A stretch of DNA of 5,916 bases from Halanaerobiales bacterium (GCA_016278435.1 JADQBU010000199.1:1-5916), one strand, 5' to 3'. Shown: positions 1 to 5,411, counted from the stretch's first letter. Program-made: numbers and translations. The notes: a model not told the origin generated them from the letters alone.

Positions 1-166
1 GATAATTTTTGCCGGCTAATTCTGGTGGATACTTGCGGCCTTCGATATCTGGAATCTGAGTAGCCGTGAAGGCCACTACTTCATAATTCTCATTATCCCT
101 GTAAAAGGCATTAAAATTATGAAAGTCACGTCCTGCTGCACCCATAATAAGTACTTTTCTTTTCAC
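1..166 (-). CDS. COG2403-type P-loop protein (cyclic 2,3-diphosphoglycerate synthetase-like), N-terminal part only
   Basis: Only the first 55 codons are present; the reading frame runs off the left edge. I translated it from the GTG at 166-164, which sits 8 bases after a perfect AGGAGG. The peptide begins MKRKVLIMGAAGRDFHNFN and continues with a segment reading VVAFTATQIPDIEGRKYPPELAG. This opening, a Rossmann-like beta strand with a GAAGRDFHNFN turn and a later TQIP-x-IEGR-x-YPPELAG stretch, is what I recognise from the COG2403 'predicted GTPase' family, often labelled cyclic 2,3-diphosphoglycerate synthetase. Known members are roughly 440 residues, so about one eighth is visible. The P-loop and catalytic parts lie outside the window. 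The enzymatic label comes from archaeal work and is not proven for bacterial relatives. The gene is divergent from yraN. An ATG eight bases upstream of the GTG is out of frame and stops at once, so GTG is the supported start. Confidence 0.8.
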   Translation of the reverse strand, partial: MKRKVLIMGAAGRDFHNFNAFYRDNENYEVVAFTATQIPDIEGRKYPPELAGKNY

Positions 167-174
167 AGTATCAT

Positions 175-180
175 CCTCCT
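175..180 (-). promoter_or_regulatory. Ribosome binding site of the COG2403-like gene
   Basis: The minus strand reads AGGAGG here, a full Shine-Dalgarno core, 8 bases before the GTG at 166. It decides the non-ATG start of this gene. Confidence 0.85.
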
Positions 181-186
181 GAAATA

Positions 187-225
187 TTATTTTAATTTTA
201 TACTGGATTTGGTATAATTATACAT
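187..225 (-). CDS. Possible 12-residue leader ORF upstream of the COG2403-like gene
   Basis: On the minus strand an ATG at 225-223 opens a frame encoding MYNYTKSSIKLK and stops at TAA (189-187), 20 bases before the GTG of the downstream gene. A GGAGG at 237-233 lies 7 bases upstream of the ATG, which is ideal spacing. I do not recognise the peptide, and it has no obvious run of one regulatory amino acid. Such a short ORF in AT-rich DNA can occur by chance; the well-placed ribosome binding site is the only positive argument. The same bases also contain a TATAAT hexamer on the minus strand, so the stretch could instead be promoter DNA. Both readings cannot easily hold for the same transcript. 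Confidence 0.3.
   Translation of the reverse strand: MYNYTKSSIKLK
212..223. repeat. 12-bp perfect palindrome with overlapping TATAAT boxes on both strands
   Basis: GTATAATTATAC is its own reverse complement. It places a consensus -10 hexamer on the plus strand (213-218) and another on the minus strand (222-217). Neither has a good -35 at 17-18 bases: I find at most 3 of 6 matches on either side. It may be a weak bidirectional promoter element or a chance result of high AT content. Confidence 0.5.
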
Positions 226-250
226 ATGTTTACCTCCAGTTATATATATT

Positions 251-268
251 ATCTGTAAATTTCCAGAT
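251..268. repeat. 18-bp imperfect dyad in the divergent spacer (operator candidate)
   Basis: The sequence ATCTGTAAATTTCCAGAT has two 9-base halves that match as inverted repeats at 8 of 9 positions; the mismatch pairs T256 with C263. It is centred about halfway between the COG2403-like gene and yraN, where a dimeric regulator of either gene could bind. I cannot assign it to a regulator family. It is too short and AT-rich in its centre to act as a terminator. Confidence 0.35.
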
Positions 269-311
269 TCCTTTAATTAATTTTTTATTTTATTAATATT
301 TTCTATTATTA

Positions 312-341
312 TTTGCAGGATTTTCCATTTTATTATATAAT
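312..341 (+). promoter_or_regulatory. Candidate sigma-A-type promoter for yraN-comM
   Basis: A perfect -10 hexamer TATAAT lies at 336-341. At 312-317 TTTGCA matches TTGACA at 4 of 6 positions with an 18-base spacer; TTGCAG one base later would give 17 bases but a poorer match. Transcription would start near 348 and leave an untranslated leader of about 30 bases before the yraN ATG at 378. The whole stretch is AT-rich, so the -35 assignment is only moderate. Confidence 0.5.
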
Positions 342-366
342 AGTTAATAATATGTCATATTTTACC

Positions 367-372
367 AGGTGA
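367..372 (+). promoter_or_regulatory. Ribosome binding site that sets the yraN start at 378
   Basis: AGGTGA lies 5 bases before the ATG at 378. The GTG at 369, which would add three residues (M-I-K), is itself part of this Shine-Dalgarno sequence and has no other one upstream, so it is unlikely to be the start. Confidence 0.7.
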
Positions 373-377
373 TTAAA

Positions 378-734
378 ATGATTAAGGGGAAAAAAGAACT
401 GGGCCGCTGGGGAGAAAAAAAGGCAGAACATTATCTGACCAAAAAGGGTCACACCATCATAGCCCAAAATTACAGGCAAAAAATTGGGGAAATTGATATC
501 ATCTCACTTTATCATGATATTATTGTCTTTACAGAGGTAAAAACAAGACAGACTAAACGTTTTGGTCCACCCAGTACAGCTGTAAATGGTTCTAAACAGA
601 ACAAGATTAAAAAACTGGCCAACTATTTTCTACAGGAAAATGAATTATTTAATTATAATATCAGATTTGATGTTATCACAATTAGTATTACCGAAGAAAA
701 GAGAGTTATTAAACATTTTATCAATGCCTTCTGA
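378..734 (+). CDS. yraN: YraN / UPF0102 family endonuclease-like protein
   Basis: The product is 118 residues, the usual size of the family. It starts with the typical LGRWGEKKAEHYL helix (8-20), followed by GHTIIAQNYR (24-33). The core of the restriction-endonuclease-like fold follows: GEID (37-40) and the strand VFTEVKTR (50-57), whose Asp40, Glu53 and Lys55 correspond to a PD-(D/E)xK-type active site. Then come the AVNGSKQNKIKKLANYFL helix (68-85) and RFDVITI (96-102). The family is widespread in bacteria; its substrate is not firmly established, and a nuclease role in DNA processing is inferred from the fold and from its frequent position beside comM and dprA. The stop is 11 bases from the comM ATG, so the two are almost certainly co-transcribed. 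The ATG at 378 is preferred over the GTG at 369 because the latter overlaps the ribosome binding site. Confidence 0.9.
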   Translation: MIKGKKELGRWGEKKAEHYLTKKGHTIIAQNYRQKIGEIDIISLYHDIIVFTEVKTRQTKRFGPPSTAVNGSKQNKIKKLANYFLQENELFNYNIRFDVITISITEEKRVIKHFINAF

Positions 735-745
735 GGAGGATTTAT

Positions 746-2260
746 ATGTTGTCGAAAGTGTTATGTTTTTCGATTAAAGGGATTAATGCCCGGCTTATAA
801 GTGTTGAGGTTGATTTATCCCGGGGTTTACCTTCTTTTAATATTGTTGGCCTTCCTGATAAGGCCATCCGCGAATCAAGGGAAAGAGTTAGAGCGGCCAT
901 TAATAATTCAGGTTTTGACTTTCCTATCAAAAAAATAACGATTAATCTGGCACCGGCAGACCTACATAAAATTGGTCCCCATTATGACCTGGCCATTGCT
1001 GTAGGCATACTGGCGGCAACTGGTAATATAAATCCGGACCAGCTTGCATCATTTTTAATCTGTGGTGAATTATCTTTAAATGGTAATGTCAGAACGGTAA
1101 AAGGAATTTTACCTGCAGCCTTGAGATTAAAGAATAATGGAATTAATGGTATGATTGTTCCAGTTGAAAATTACCGGGAGGCTGCCCTGGTAAAGGCAAT
1201 AAAGGCTATTCCCGTACAAAAACTGGGAGATGTAATTAATTTCTTTAATGGTGGAATTATTAACAAACCTGAAATAAGACATGATGAGGATAATAAAACA
1301 AAACAGTATAAACTGGATTTTAATGAAATCAAAGGGCAAGAAGAAGCACGGCGTGCTCTGGAAGTAGCTGCTTCTGGCAGACATAATATTTTAATGATCG
1401 GCCCTCCAGGTACAGGTAAAACTATGTTGGCCCGTAGATTACGTACTATCTTACCTCCACTAACAGAAAAAGAAGCTCTGGAACTTACCAAAATCTATAG
1501 TACAATGGGAATGGCAAATTCTCTGATAAAAAGAAGGCCTTTCCGTTCTCCCCATCAGAGTATATCACAGGCTGGATTAATTGGAGGTGGAAGAATTCCT
1601 GCTCCCGGTGAAGTAAGTCTCGCCTATCACGGTACCTTATTTCTGGACGAACTTCCCGAATTTAAGCGGAGTGTCCTGGAATTACTAAGACAACCACTGG
1701 AAAAAGGAGAAGTAACAATTATCAGGTCACAAATGACTGCAACCTTCCCTGCTGAAATAATGCTGGTAGCAGCTATGAATCCCTGTCCCTGTGGTTATTA
1801 TGGTGATGAACGTCACGAATGTTCCTGTTCAGTTACGCGTATCAAGAGATACCGCCAGAAAATTTCAGCACCTTTACTGGACAGAATTGATATACATATA
1901 GAGGTACCGGCTCTGGAAGTCAAAGAAATTACTGAAGATTGTGGTGGGGAATCTTCAACCATAATTAAAGAAAGAGTTATAAGAACACAGCAAATTCAAT
2001 TAAAACGCTATCAGACCGAACAGATTAATTACAACTCACAGTTAAAGGGCAAACTACTACCCAAGTACTGTCAGATAGATAATACAAGTAATTTCTTTCT
2101 TGAAAATGCAGTTAAGAGACTGGGATTAAGTGCCCGGGCCTATGACCGTATTTTGCGTATGTCCCGGACAATTGCTGATATGGAAGGTTTTAACAAAATT
2201 AAAGAAAACCATATCGCCGAAGCAGTTCAATACCGTAGCCTGAACCGGACAGTTTTCTAG
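746..2260 (+). CDS. comM: ComM / YifB family AAA+ ATPase (Mg-chelatase-like branch-migration helicase)
   Basis: The 504-residue product is full length for the family. Residues 1 to about 165 form the ChlI domain with a Lon-protease-like S5 fold, beginning MLSKVLCFSIKGINARLI and containing the diagnostic GLPSFNIVGLPDKAIRESRE. The AAA+ Mg-chelatase domain follows: Walker A GPPGTGKT (219-226), Walker B LFLDELPEF (298-306), a sensor-1 region AAMNPCPCG (342-350) and LLDRIDIH (377-384) with a conserved arginine. Cys347, Cys349, Cys359 and Cys361 form a cluster, probably metal-binding. The C-terminal domain (about 450-504) carries LSARAYDRILRMSRTIADMEG. ComM forms hexamers that drive branch migration during natural transformation in Gram-negative bacteria; a similar recombination role is inferred here. 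A GGAGG at 735-739 lies 6 bases before the ATG. dprA, a common neighbour in other genomes, does not follow; the next gene is convergent. Confidence 0.95.
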   Translation: MLSKVLCFSIKGINARLISVEVDLSRGLPSFNIVGLPDKAIRESRERVRAAINNSGFDFPIKKITINLAPADLHKIGPHYDLAIAVGILAATGNINPDQLASFLICGELSLNGNVRTVKGILPAALRLKNNGINGMIVPVENYREAALVKAIKAIPVQKLGDVINFFNGGIINKPEIRHDEDNKTKQYKLDFNEIKGQEEARRALEVAASGRHNILMIGPPGTGKTMLARRLRTILPPLTEKEALELTKIYSTMGMANSLIKRRPFRSPHQSISQAGLIGGGRIPAPGEVSLAYHGTLFLDELPEFKRSVLELLRQPLEKGEVTIIRSQMTATFPAEIMLVAAMNPCPCGYYGDERHECSCSVTRIKRYRQKISAPLLDRIDIHIEVPALEVKEITEDCGGESSTIIKERVIRTQQIQLKRYQTEQINYNSQLKGKLLPKYCQIDNTSNFFLENAVKRLGLSARAYDRILRMSRTIADMEGFNKIKENHIAEAVQYRSLNRTVF

Positions 2261-2715
2261 GTCCTCATATTAGATTTTAAATATTTGACCAGTGGGTAAC
2301 CAATCAAAAATATAACTACTGCTTCACTAAAGGATATCTGGATAACAGTAAACCAGTAGGGTAATTTAAATAATAGATGTAGATAAATACTTATTAACAG
2401 ACCATTTAAAACAATTGGACTAAGATAGGCCAGGATTGTATCCCGAAAATAGTAAGTCATATAAGCAGCCAGTAAAGTTACTAAACTACCGCAGATTATA
2501 TCTATTAATCCCAGACCGCCAATTATATTTGCAAACAATACACCGATAAAAAGGGCCGGTATAGCTTCCGGATAAATTATAGGTAGAACGGTCAGAGCTT
2601 CTGCTGCCCGGAACTGTAAAGGTCCAAAACTGACAGGTGCCAGAAAATAAGTTATCACAATATAAAGTCCTGCAATCATCGCTCCTCTAGTAAGTTTCTT
2701 ACTATTCAACAGCAT
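2257..2715 (-). CDS. queT: QueT family transporter (ECF substrate-binding S component)
   Basis: From the ATG at 2715 the product is 152 residues, a normal length for the family. The N-terminal signature LTRGAMIAGLYIVITYFLAPVS is followed by FGPLQFRAAEALTVLPIIYPEAIPALFIG, which I recognise from QueT-type proteins. About five or six hydrophobic segments can be seen (approximately 11-29, 40-58, 59-72, 73-90, 98-117, 124-146). In the family this membrane protein is the substrate-specific part of an energy-coupling-factor importer for a queuosine precursor and works with shared EcfA/EcfT subunits, none of which are encoded here. The frame stays open far upstream inside rnhB, but the family similarity starts only at about the ATG at 2715. 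That ATG overlaps the end of rnhB by 14 bases. A TTG at 2709-2707, giving MNSKKLTRG, is an equally reasonable start, with GGTGA 5 bases before it. No riboswitch is possible directly upstream because the leader is rnhB coding sequence. Confidence 0.85.
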   Translation of the reverse strand: MLLNSKKLTRGAMIAGLYIVITYFLAPVSFGPLQFRAAEALTVLPIIYPEAIPALFIGVLFANIIGGLGLIDIICGSLVTLLAAYMTYYFRDTILAYLSPIVLNGLLISIYLHLLFKLPYWFTVIQISFSEAVVIFLIGYPLVKYLKSNMRT

Positions 2716-3502
2716 CACCGGCCTTTCTGCTAATTTGCTCCACATTAGCAAATGAATAGCGATGTAAAGGAGTAGGTCCATATTTACGGAGTGCAAAGAG
2801 ATGTTCGCTGGTTCCATAACCTTTATTATTAGCAAAACCATATTCGGGATATTCAGCATCATATTCAATAACAATTCGGTCTCTAGTAACCTTGGCCAGA
2901 ATCGAAGCAGCTGAAATAACATTTATCAGACTGTCACCGTCAACTACTGCCTCCTGGGCAATTTCCAGACCAGGTATCTGTAAATTACCATCAACAAGGG
3001 TGTAATCAGGTTTAACTGCCATACTATTTAAAGCCCTCTTCATGGCCAGAAAGGTAGCCTGATGGATATTGATTTTATCTATGATCCTGTTATCAACTAT
3101 TCCGATTCCAAAAGTAGTTGCTTTATCCTGGATAACATGGAATAATTCTTCTCGCTTATTTTCTGTTAACTTCTTTGAATCGTCCAGTCCAACAATTTTA
3201 ACCTCAGAATCGAATATTACTGCTGCAGCAACAACAGGACCTGCCAGTGGACCTCTGCCGGCTTCATCCAGTCCGGCAATCAACCGGTACCCAGCTTCAT
3301 GTAATGATAACTGTTTCTGTTGGTTCTCCCGCCATTTTCGTAAATCTTTTTTCCTGCGATTAATTTTCTTCCGATGTCTAAGTGCAAGTTCCTTTACACC
3401 TTTTCTGGGGTCGTTTAACATTTCATTTATAATATCTTCTCCTACATCTATCTTTTTTAAACGTTTTTTTAATCCTGCAATTGTATATTCATTAATTTTC
3501 AT
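2702..3502 (-). CDS. rnhB: Ribonuclease HII
   Basis: The 266-residue product cleaves the RNA strand of RNA-DNA hybrids and single ribonucleotides embedded in DNA. The four acidic active-site residues are visible: Asp79 and Glu80 in GLDEAGRGPLAGPV (77-90), Asp171 in LVDGN, and Asp190 in DGDSLINVISAASILAKVTRDR. GYGTSEH (228-234) and the C-terminal YGPTPLHRYSF (241-251) are also typical. The first 70 residues or so are a basic, helical extension found in Bacillus/Clostridium-type enzymes, which explains a length above that of the approximately 200-residue proteobacterial form. The ATG at 3502 is preferred over the TTG codon immediately before it (3505-3503); the same GGAGGT (3516-3511) could serve either. 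The start lies inside the end of rbgA with an 11-base overlap, and the end overlaps queT, so all three are probably one translationally coupled unit. Confidence 0.96.
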   Translation of the reverse strand: MKINEYTIAGLKKRLKKIDVGEDIINEMLNDPRKGVKELALRHRKKINRRKKDLRKWRENQQKQLSLHEAGYRLIAGLDEAGRGPLAGPVVAAAVIFDSEVKIVGLDDSKKLTENKREELFHVIQDKATTFGIGIVDNRIIDKINIHQATFLAMKRALNSMAVKPDYTLVDGNLQIPGLEIAQEAVVDGDSLINVISAASILAKVTRDRIVIEYDAEYPEYGFANNKGYGTSEHLFALRKYGPTPLHRYSFANVEQISRKAGDAVE

Positions 3503-4337
3503 CAACAGGTACCTCCAGTGTTAAAGGTCCAACCCTACCTTTCTGAAAATCATTCAATATTAAATTTGCGGTACGCTCCTTGTCCACTCTACCTCCACTC
3601 ATTAAGCAGCCCCGTTTTTTCCCGATTTTTAAAAATACATCATAAGGCTCTAAGTTTTCAAGATTTAATCCAAAACTCTCCTCCATTAGTCCAGGTTTGT
3701 TCTCTAAGATATATTTGATTAGCTTATAAGCTGCAGTTTCTGCATCAAATCTGTCTTCATCAATTGCTCCGGTCTGAGCCAGTTTATAGGCTACATTTTC
3801 ATCATCAAACCTGGGCCATAAGATTCCCGGAGTATCAAGAAGTCTTATCCCTTCATCGATTAATATCCACTGTCTTCCCCGGGTAACACCTGGTCTATCA
3901 CCAATTTTGGCCTTTCCGGAACCAGAAAGGGCATTAATTAATGCAGATTTCCCAACATTGGGTATACCCATAATCATCACCCGGATAGCCCGGTTTTTTC
4001 TGCCTTTTTCCGCCAGAACCCTGTTAATACCATGGCGGATTTTTTTGATTTCTTTAACCAGGTCTGATAGCCCTCTACCAGTTAGACAATCTGTAGGAAT
4101 CACTCTGGCATTTTCTAGATATCTCGCCCAACTAGCTGTTATTCCCGGATCAGCCAGATCAGATTTGTTCAAAATAATAATATGTTCTTTTTCATCAATA
4201 ATCTCCTGTAGGTCCGGATTCCTGCTGCTTTCAGGTATACGGGCATCCAGAACTTCAATAACAAGATCCACAAGTTTTAAATCATCTTTTAATATTCTCC
4301 TGGCCTTTGCCATATGACCGGGATACCAGTTTATCAT
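3492..4337 (-). CDS. rbgA: Ribosome biogenesis GTPase RbgA (YlqF)
   Basis: The 281-residue product has the circularly permuted GTPase order that defines the YlqF/YjeQ group. G4 NKSD (57-60) comes first, then a G5-like stretch near 81-88, G1 GIPNVGKS (124-131), a G2 threonine in GVTRG (150-154), and finally G3 DTPG (168-171). The N terminus MINWYPGHMAKARRILKDDL is the family hallmark, and the C-terminal RNA-binding region is present (about 200-281). In Bacillus subtilis RbgA acts late in 50S assembly, where it helps complete the large subunit. The gene follows rplS after a terminator-like hairpin. GGTGAT lies only 3 bases before the ATG, so the pairing core is probably the AAAGGTG within the same stretch. 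There is no room between the hairpin and the start codon for a conventional promoter, so expression probably depends on readthrough from rplS. Confidence 0.96.
   Translation of the reverse strand: MINWYPGHMAKARRILKDDLKLVDLVIEVLDARIPESSRNPDLQEIIDEKEHIIILNKSDLADPGITASWARYLENARVIPTDCLTGRGLSDLVKEIKKIRHGINRVLAEKGRKNRAIRVMIMGIPNVGKSALINALSGSGKAKIGDRPGVTRGRQWILIDEGIRLLDTPGILWPRFDDENVAYKLAQTGAIDEDRFDAETAAYKLIKYILENKPGLMEESFGLNLENLEPYDVFLKIGKKRGCLMSGGRVDKERTANLILNDFQKGRVGPLTLEVPVDEN
3511..3516 (-). promoter_or_regulatory. Ribosome binding site of rnhB inside rbgA
   Basis: The minus strand reads GGAGGT within the last codons of rbgA. It lies 8 bases before the ATG at 3502 and 5 bases before the TTG at 3505, so it fits both starts; ATG is favoured by codon type. 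Confidence 0.8.
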
Positions 4338-4366
4338 AATATCACCTTTTTTTGTATTAAAATAAA

Positions 4367-4393
4367 ACCTACTTAAAATTGTTTTAAGTAGGT
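4367..4393 (-). terminator. Rho-independent-type terminator after rplS
   Basis: The two arms ACCTACTTAAAA (4367-4378) and TTTTAAGTAGGT (4382-4393) are perfectly complementary: 12 bp around a 3-base loop. On the minus strand the hairpin is followed by TTTATTTTAA, a broken U-tract. It starts 22 bases after the rplS stop codon. The stem has only three G-C pairs and the tract is interrupted, so termination may be partial. The plus strand has A residues on that side, so the element points towards rplS transcription. Confidence 0.75.
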
Positions 4394-4415
4394 CTGAAGG
4401 TTTGAAAATAAATAA

Positions 4416-4766
4416 TTATCTTTTTTCTCTTTTTTCCTTAATTCTTGAGGCCTTACCGCGGCGTTCACGTAAGTAATAAAGCTTTGCCCGGCGTACATCA
4501 CCTCGACGGATGACTTCAATTCTCTCAACAACAGGTGAATGAAGAGGAAATGTCCTTTCAACCCCGATACCATGAGATATCTTTCTAACAGTTACAGTTT
4601 CCCGGGCACCTGTACCCTGACGTTTAATAGCAACACCTTCATAAACCTGTATTCTTTCCTTACCACCTTCTACAACCTTAACCCGAAGTCGAAGAGTATC
4701 TCCAGGAACAAACTCAGGCACATCGTCCCGAAGTTGCTGTTTTTCTATATTGTCAATAATATTCAT
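4416..4766 (-). CDS. rplS: 50S ribosomal protein L19
   Basis: The 116-residue product has the normal length of bacterial L19. It contains DDVPEFVPGDTLRLRVKVVEG (14-34, start of the beta-barrel), ERIQVYEGVAIKRQGTG (37-53) and the family signature IEVIRRGDVRRAKLYYLRER (83-102). The lysine- and arginine-rich tail after residue 100 fits rRNA binding. L19 sits on the 50S face at the interface with the 30S subunit. A near-perfect AAAGGAGGT at 4780-4772 lies 5 bases before the ATG, consistent with high translation. A consensus extended -10 promoter lies immediately upstream and a terminator immediately downstream, so the gene can be transcribed on its own as well as from trmD. Confidence 0.97.
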   Translation of the reverse strand: MNIIDNIEKQQLRDDVPEFVPGDTLRLRVKVVEGGKERIQVYEGVAIKRQGTGARETVTVRKISHGIGVERTFPLHSPVVERIEVIRRGDVRRAKLYYLRERRGKASRIKEKREKR

Positions 4767-4771
4767 AATCT

Positions 4772-4780
4772 ACCTCCTTT
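4772..4780 (-). promoter_or_regulatory. Strong ribosome binding site of rplS
   Basis: AAAGGAGGT on the minus strand is complementary to nearly the whole anti-Shine-Dalgarno tail of 16S rRNA and lies 5 bases before the ATG. It is the strongest site in the window, as expected for a ribosomal protein gene. Confidence 0.85.
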
Positions 4781-4802
4781 CCTTACATTGCATAATCACA
4801 GG
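4781..4802 (-). promoter_or_regulatory. Possible L19 leader hairpin upstream of rplS
   Basis: Read on the minus strand, this 22-base element begins CCTGTGATT and ends AATGTAAGG. CCT pairs with AGG at the outside, ATT pairs with AAT at the inside around a 4-base ATGC loop, and a GTG/GTA internal loop lies between. It ends directly before the rplS ribosome binding site. Firmicutes are known to carry a small L19 autoregulatory leader in this position. I cannot check the covariance model, and the helices are short, so this is an inference. If transcription starts near 4800, the outer pairs would lie at the very 5' end or be lost. Confidence 0.35.
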
Positions 4803-4806
4803 TGCT

Positions 4807-4835
4807 ATTATAACACAAATTATTAACTATTTCCA
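4807..4835 (-). promoter_or_regulatory. Promoter of rplS inside the end of the methyltransferase gene
   Basis: On the minus strand TATAAT (4812-4807) is preceded by TGT, giving an extended -10 (TGnTATAAT). TGGAAA (4835-4830) lies exactly 17 bases upstream and matches TTGACA at 4 of 6 positions. The -35 coincides with the last two sense codons (Trp-Lys) of the upstream gene. Transcription would start around 4800 and give a leader of about 35 bases. Confidence 0.65.
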
Positions 4836-5411
4836 CCATTCTGCTGATAAAAGCCTATCCAGTATAATTGCAGCTGCACTCCTGACTGAAAGGTGATTAA
4901 ATTCACCTCTTCCATAAACAGGTTCTAAAATATAATCACATAAATCCAGGGTTTCTCCGGTTAATCCCCAGCCTGTACCGAAAATCAGTAAAAAAGGGTT
5001 ATCTGTAGAAAATATATATTCACGCATATCACGATAGGAAATCGAATTGGGAAATTGTTTGGCATCTGTTGCAATTAATTCAGGCTTTTTACCTGTCTCT
5101 TTTTCTATATCTGCTATAGCATCCTGAAGGGTATCAACAATTTCAAGTACTGAAAATGCCTGGTGCCTGTTTAGATTATACCTTGCCCCATAACCTCCGG
5201 TCCAGTATTTTTTCATCCTTTCAACAATTGCCTGTTGGGATTTAAGATGGTTGATTACATAATATTTTTTAATATCATAGGTCTTACCAGCCCTGGAGAT
5301 ATCATGGAGATCAAGATTGGTAATTGTGGTAGTTATCTTTTCACCTTTTTTATTGAAAATAGGGTAATGAATCAAACCCAGATATATTTCCGACTCATTT
5401 CGACCCATCAT
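4827..5411 (-). CDS. SPOUT-fold RNA methyltransferase, TM1570-like (PF09936 / COG4752 type)
   Basis: The 194-residue product resembles the small S-adenosylmethionine-dependent RNA methyltransferases encoded between trmD and rplS in several bacteria, including Thermotoga (TM1570). The N terminus reads IYLGLIHYPIFNKKGE, followed by TNLDLHDISRAGKTYDIKKYY (31-51), where the conserved TN-LD-HDI-R motif lies. The C-terminal trefoil-knot region that binds the cofactor is clear: LLIFGTGWGL (141-150), then ILEPVYGRGEFNHLSVRSA (161-179) and an ILDRLL helix. The RNA target of this family is not established, so I give no symbol. It starts inside the end of trmD with a 17-base overlap. Two ATG codons lie in tandem (5411 and 5408); GGAAGGG a few bases upstream serves either. 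Confidence 0.88.
   Translation of the reverse strand: MMGRNESEIYLGLIHYPIFNKKGEKITTTITNLDLHDISRAGKTYDIKKYYVINHLKSQQAIVERMKKYWTGGYGARYNLNRHQAFSVLEIVDTLQDAIADIEKETGKKPELIATDAKQFPNSISYRDMREYIFSTDNPFLLIFGTGWGLTGETLDLCDYILEPVYGRGEFNHLSVRSAAAIILDRLLSAEWWK

Noticed and set aside
369..377. GTG at 369 as the yraN start
   Set aside because: It overlaps the Shine-Dalgarno AGGTGA that serves the ATG at 378 and has no ribosome binding site of its own.
1127..1491. Two open frames on the minus strand inside comM
   Set aside because: Both overlap the conserved AAA+ domain and look like shadows; neither resembles a known protein.
2260..2291. GGTC/GACC inverted repeat just past the comM stop, as a terminator
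   Set aside because: Only 4 bp of stem around more than 20 bases of loop, no U-tract, and it lies inside queT coding sequence.
2716..2922. Upstream extension of the queT reading frame inside rnhB
   Set aside because: The frame stays open for 69 more codons, but it lies antiphase within the conserved RNase HII coding region and shows no family similarity; the QueT signature begins at about 2715.
3069..3524. 151-codon open frame on the plus strand opposite rnhB
   Set aside because: It is an antisense shadow of a clearly recognised gene, rich in Ser and Phe as expected for such a shadow, with no ribosome binding site that I could see.
3907..4317. 136-codon open frame on the plus strand opposite rbgA
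   Set aside because: It mirrors the conserved GTPase coding sequence, lacks recognisable motifs and has no promoter context.
4338..4366. TTTAAT (4361-4356) as a -10 box for rbgA
   Set aside because: There is no -35 match at 16-19 bases, and the predicted start would fall within the ribosome binding site.
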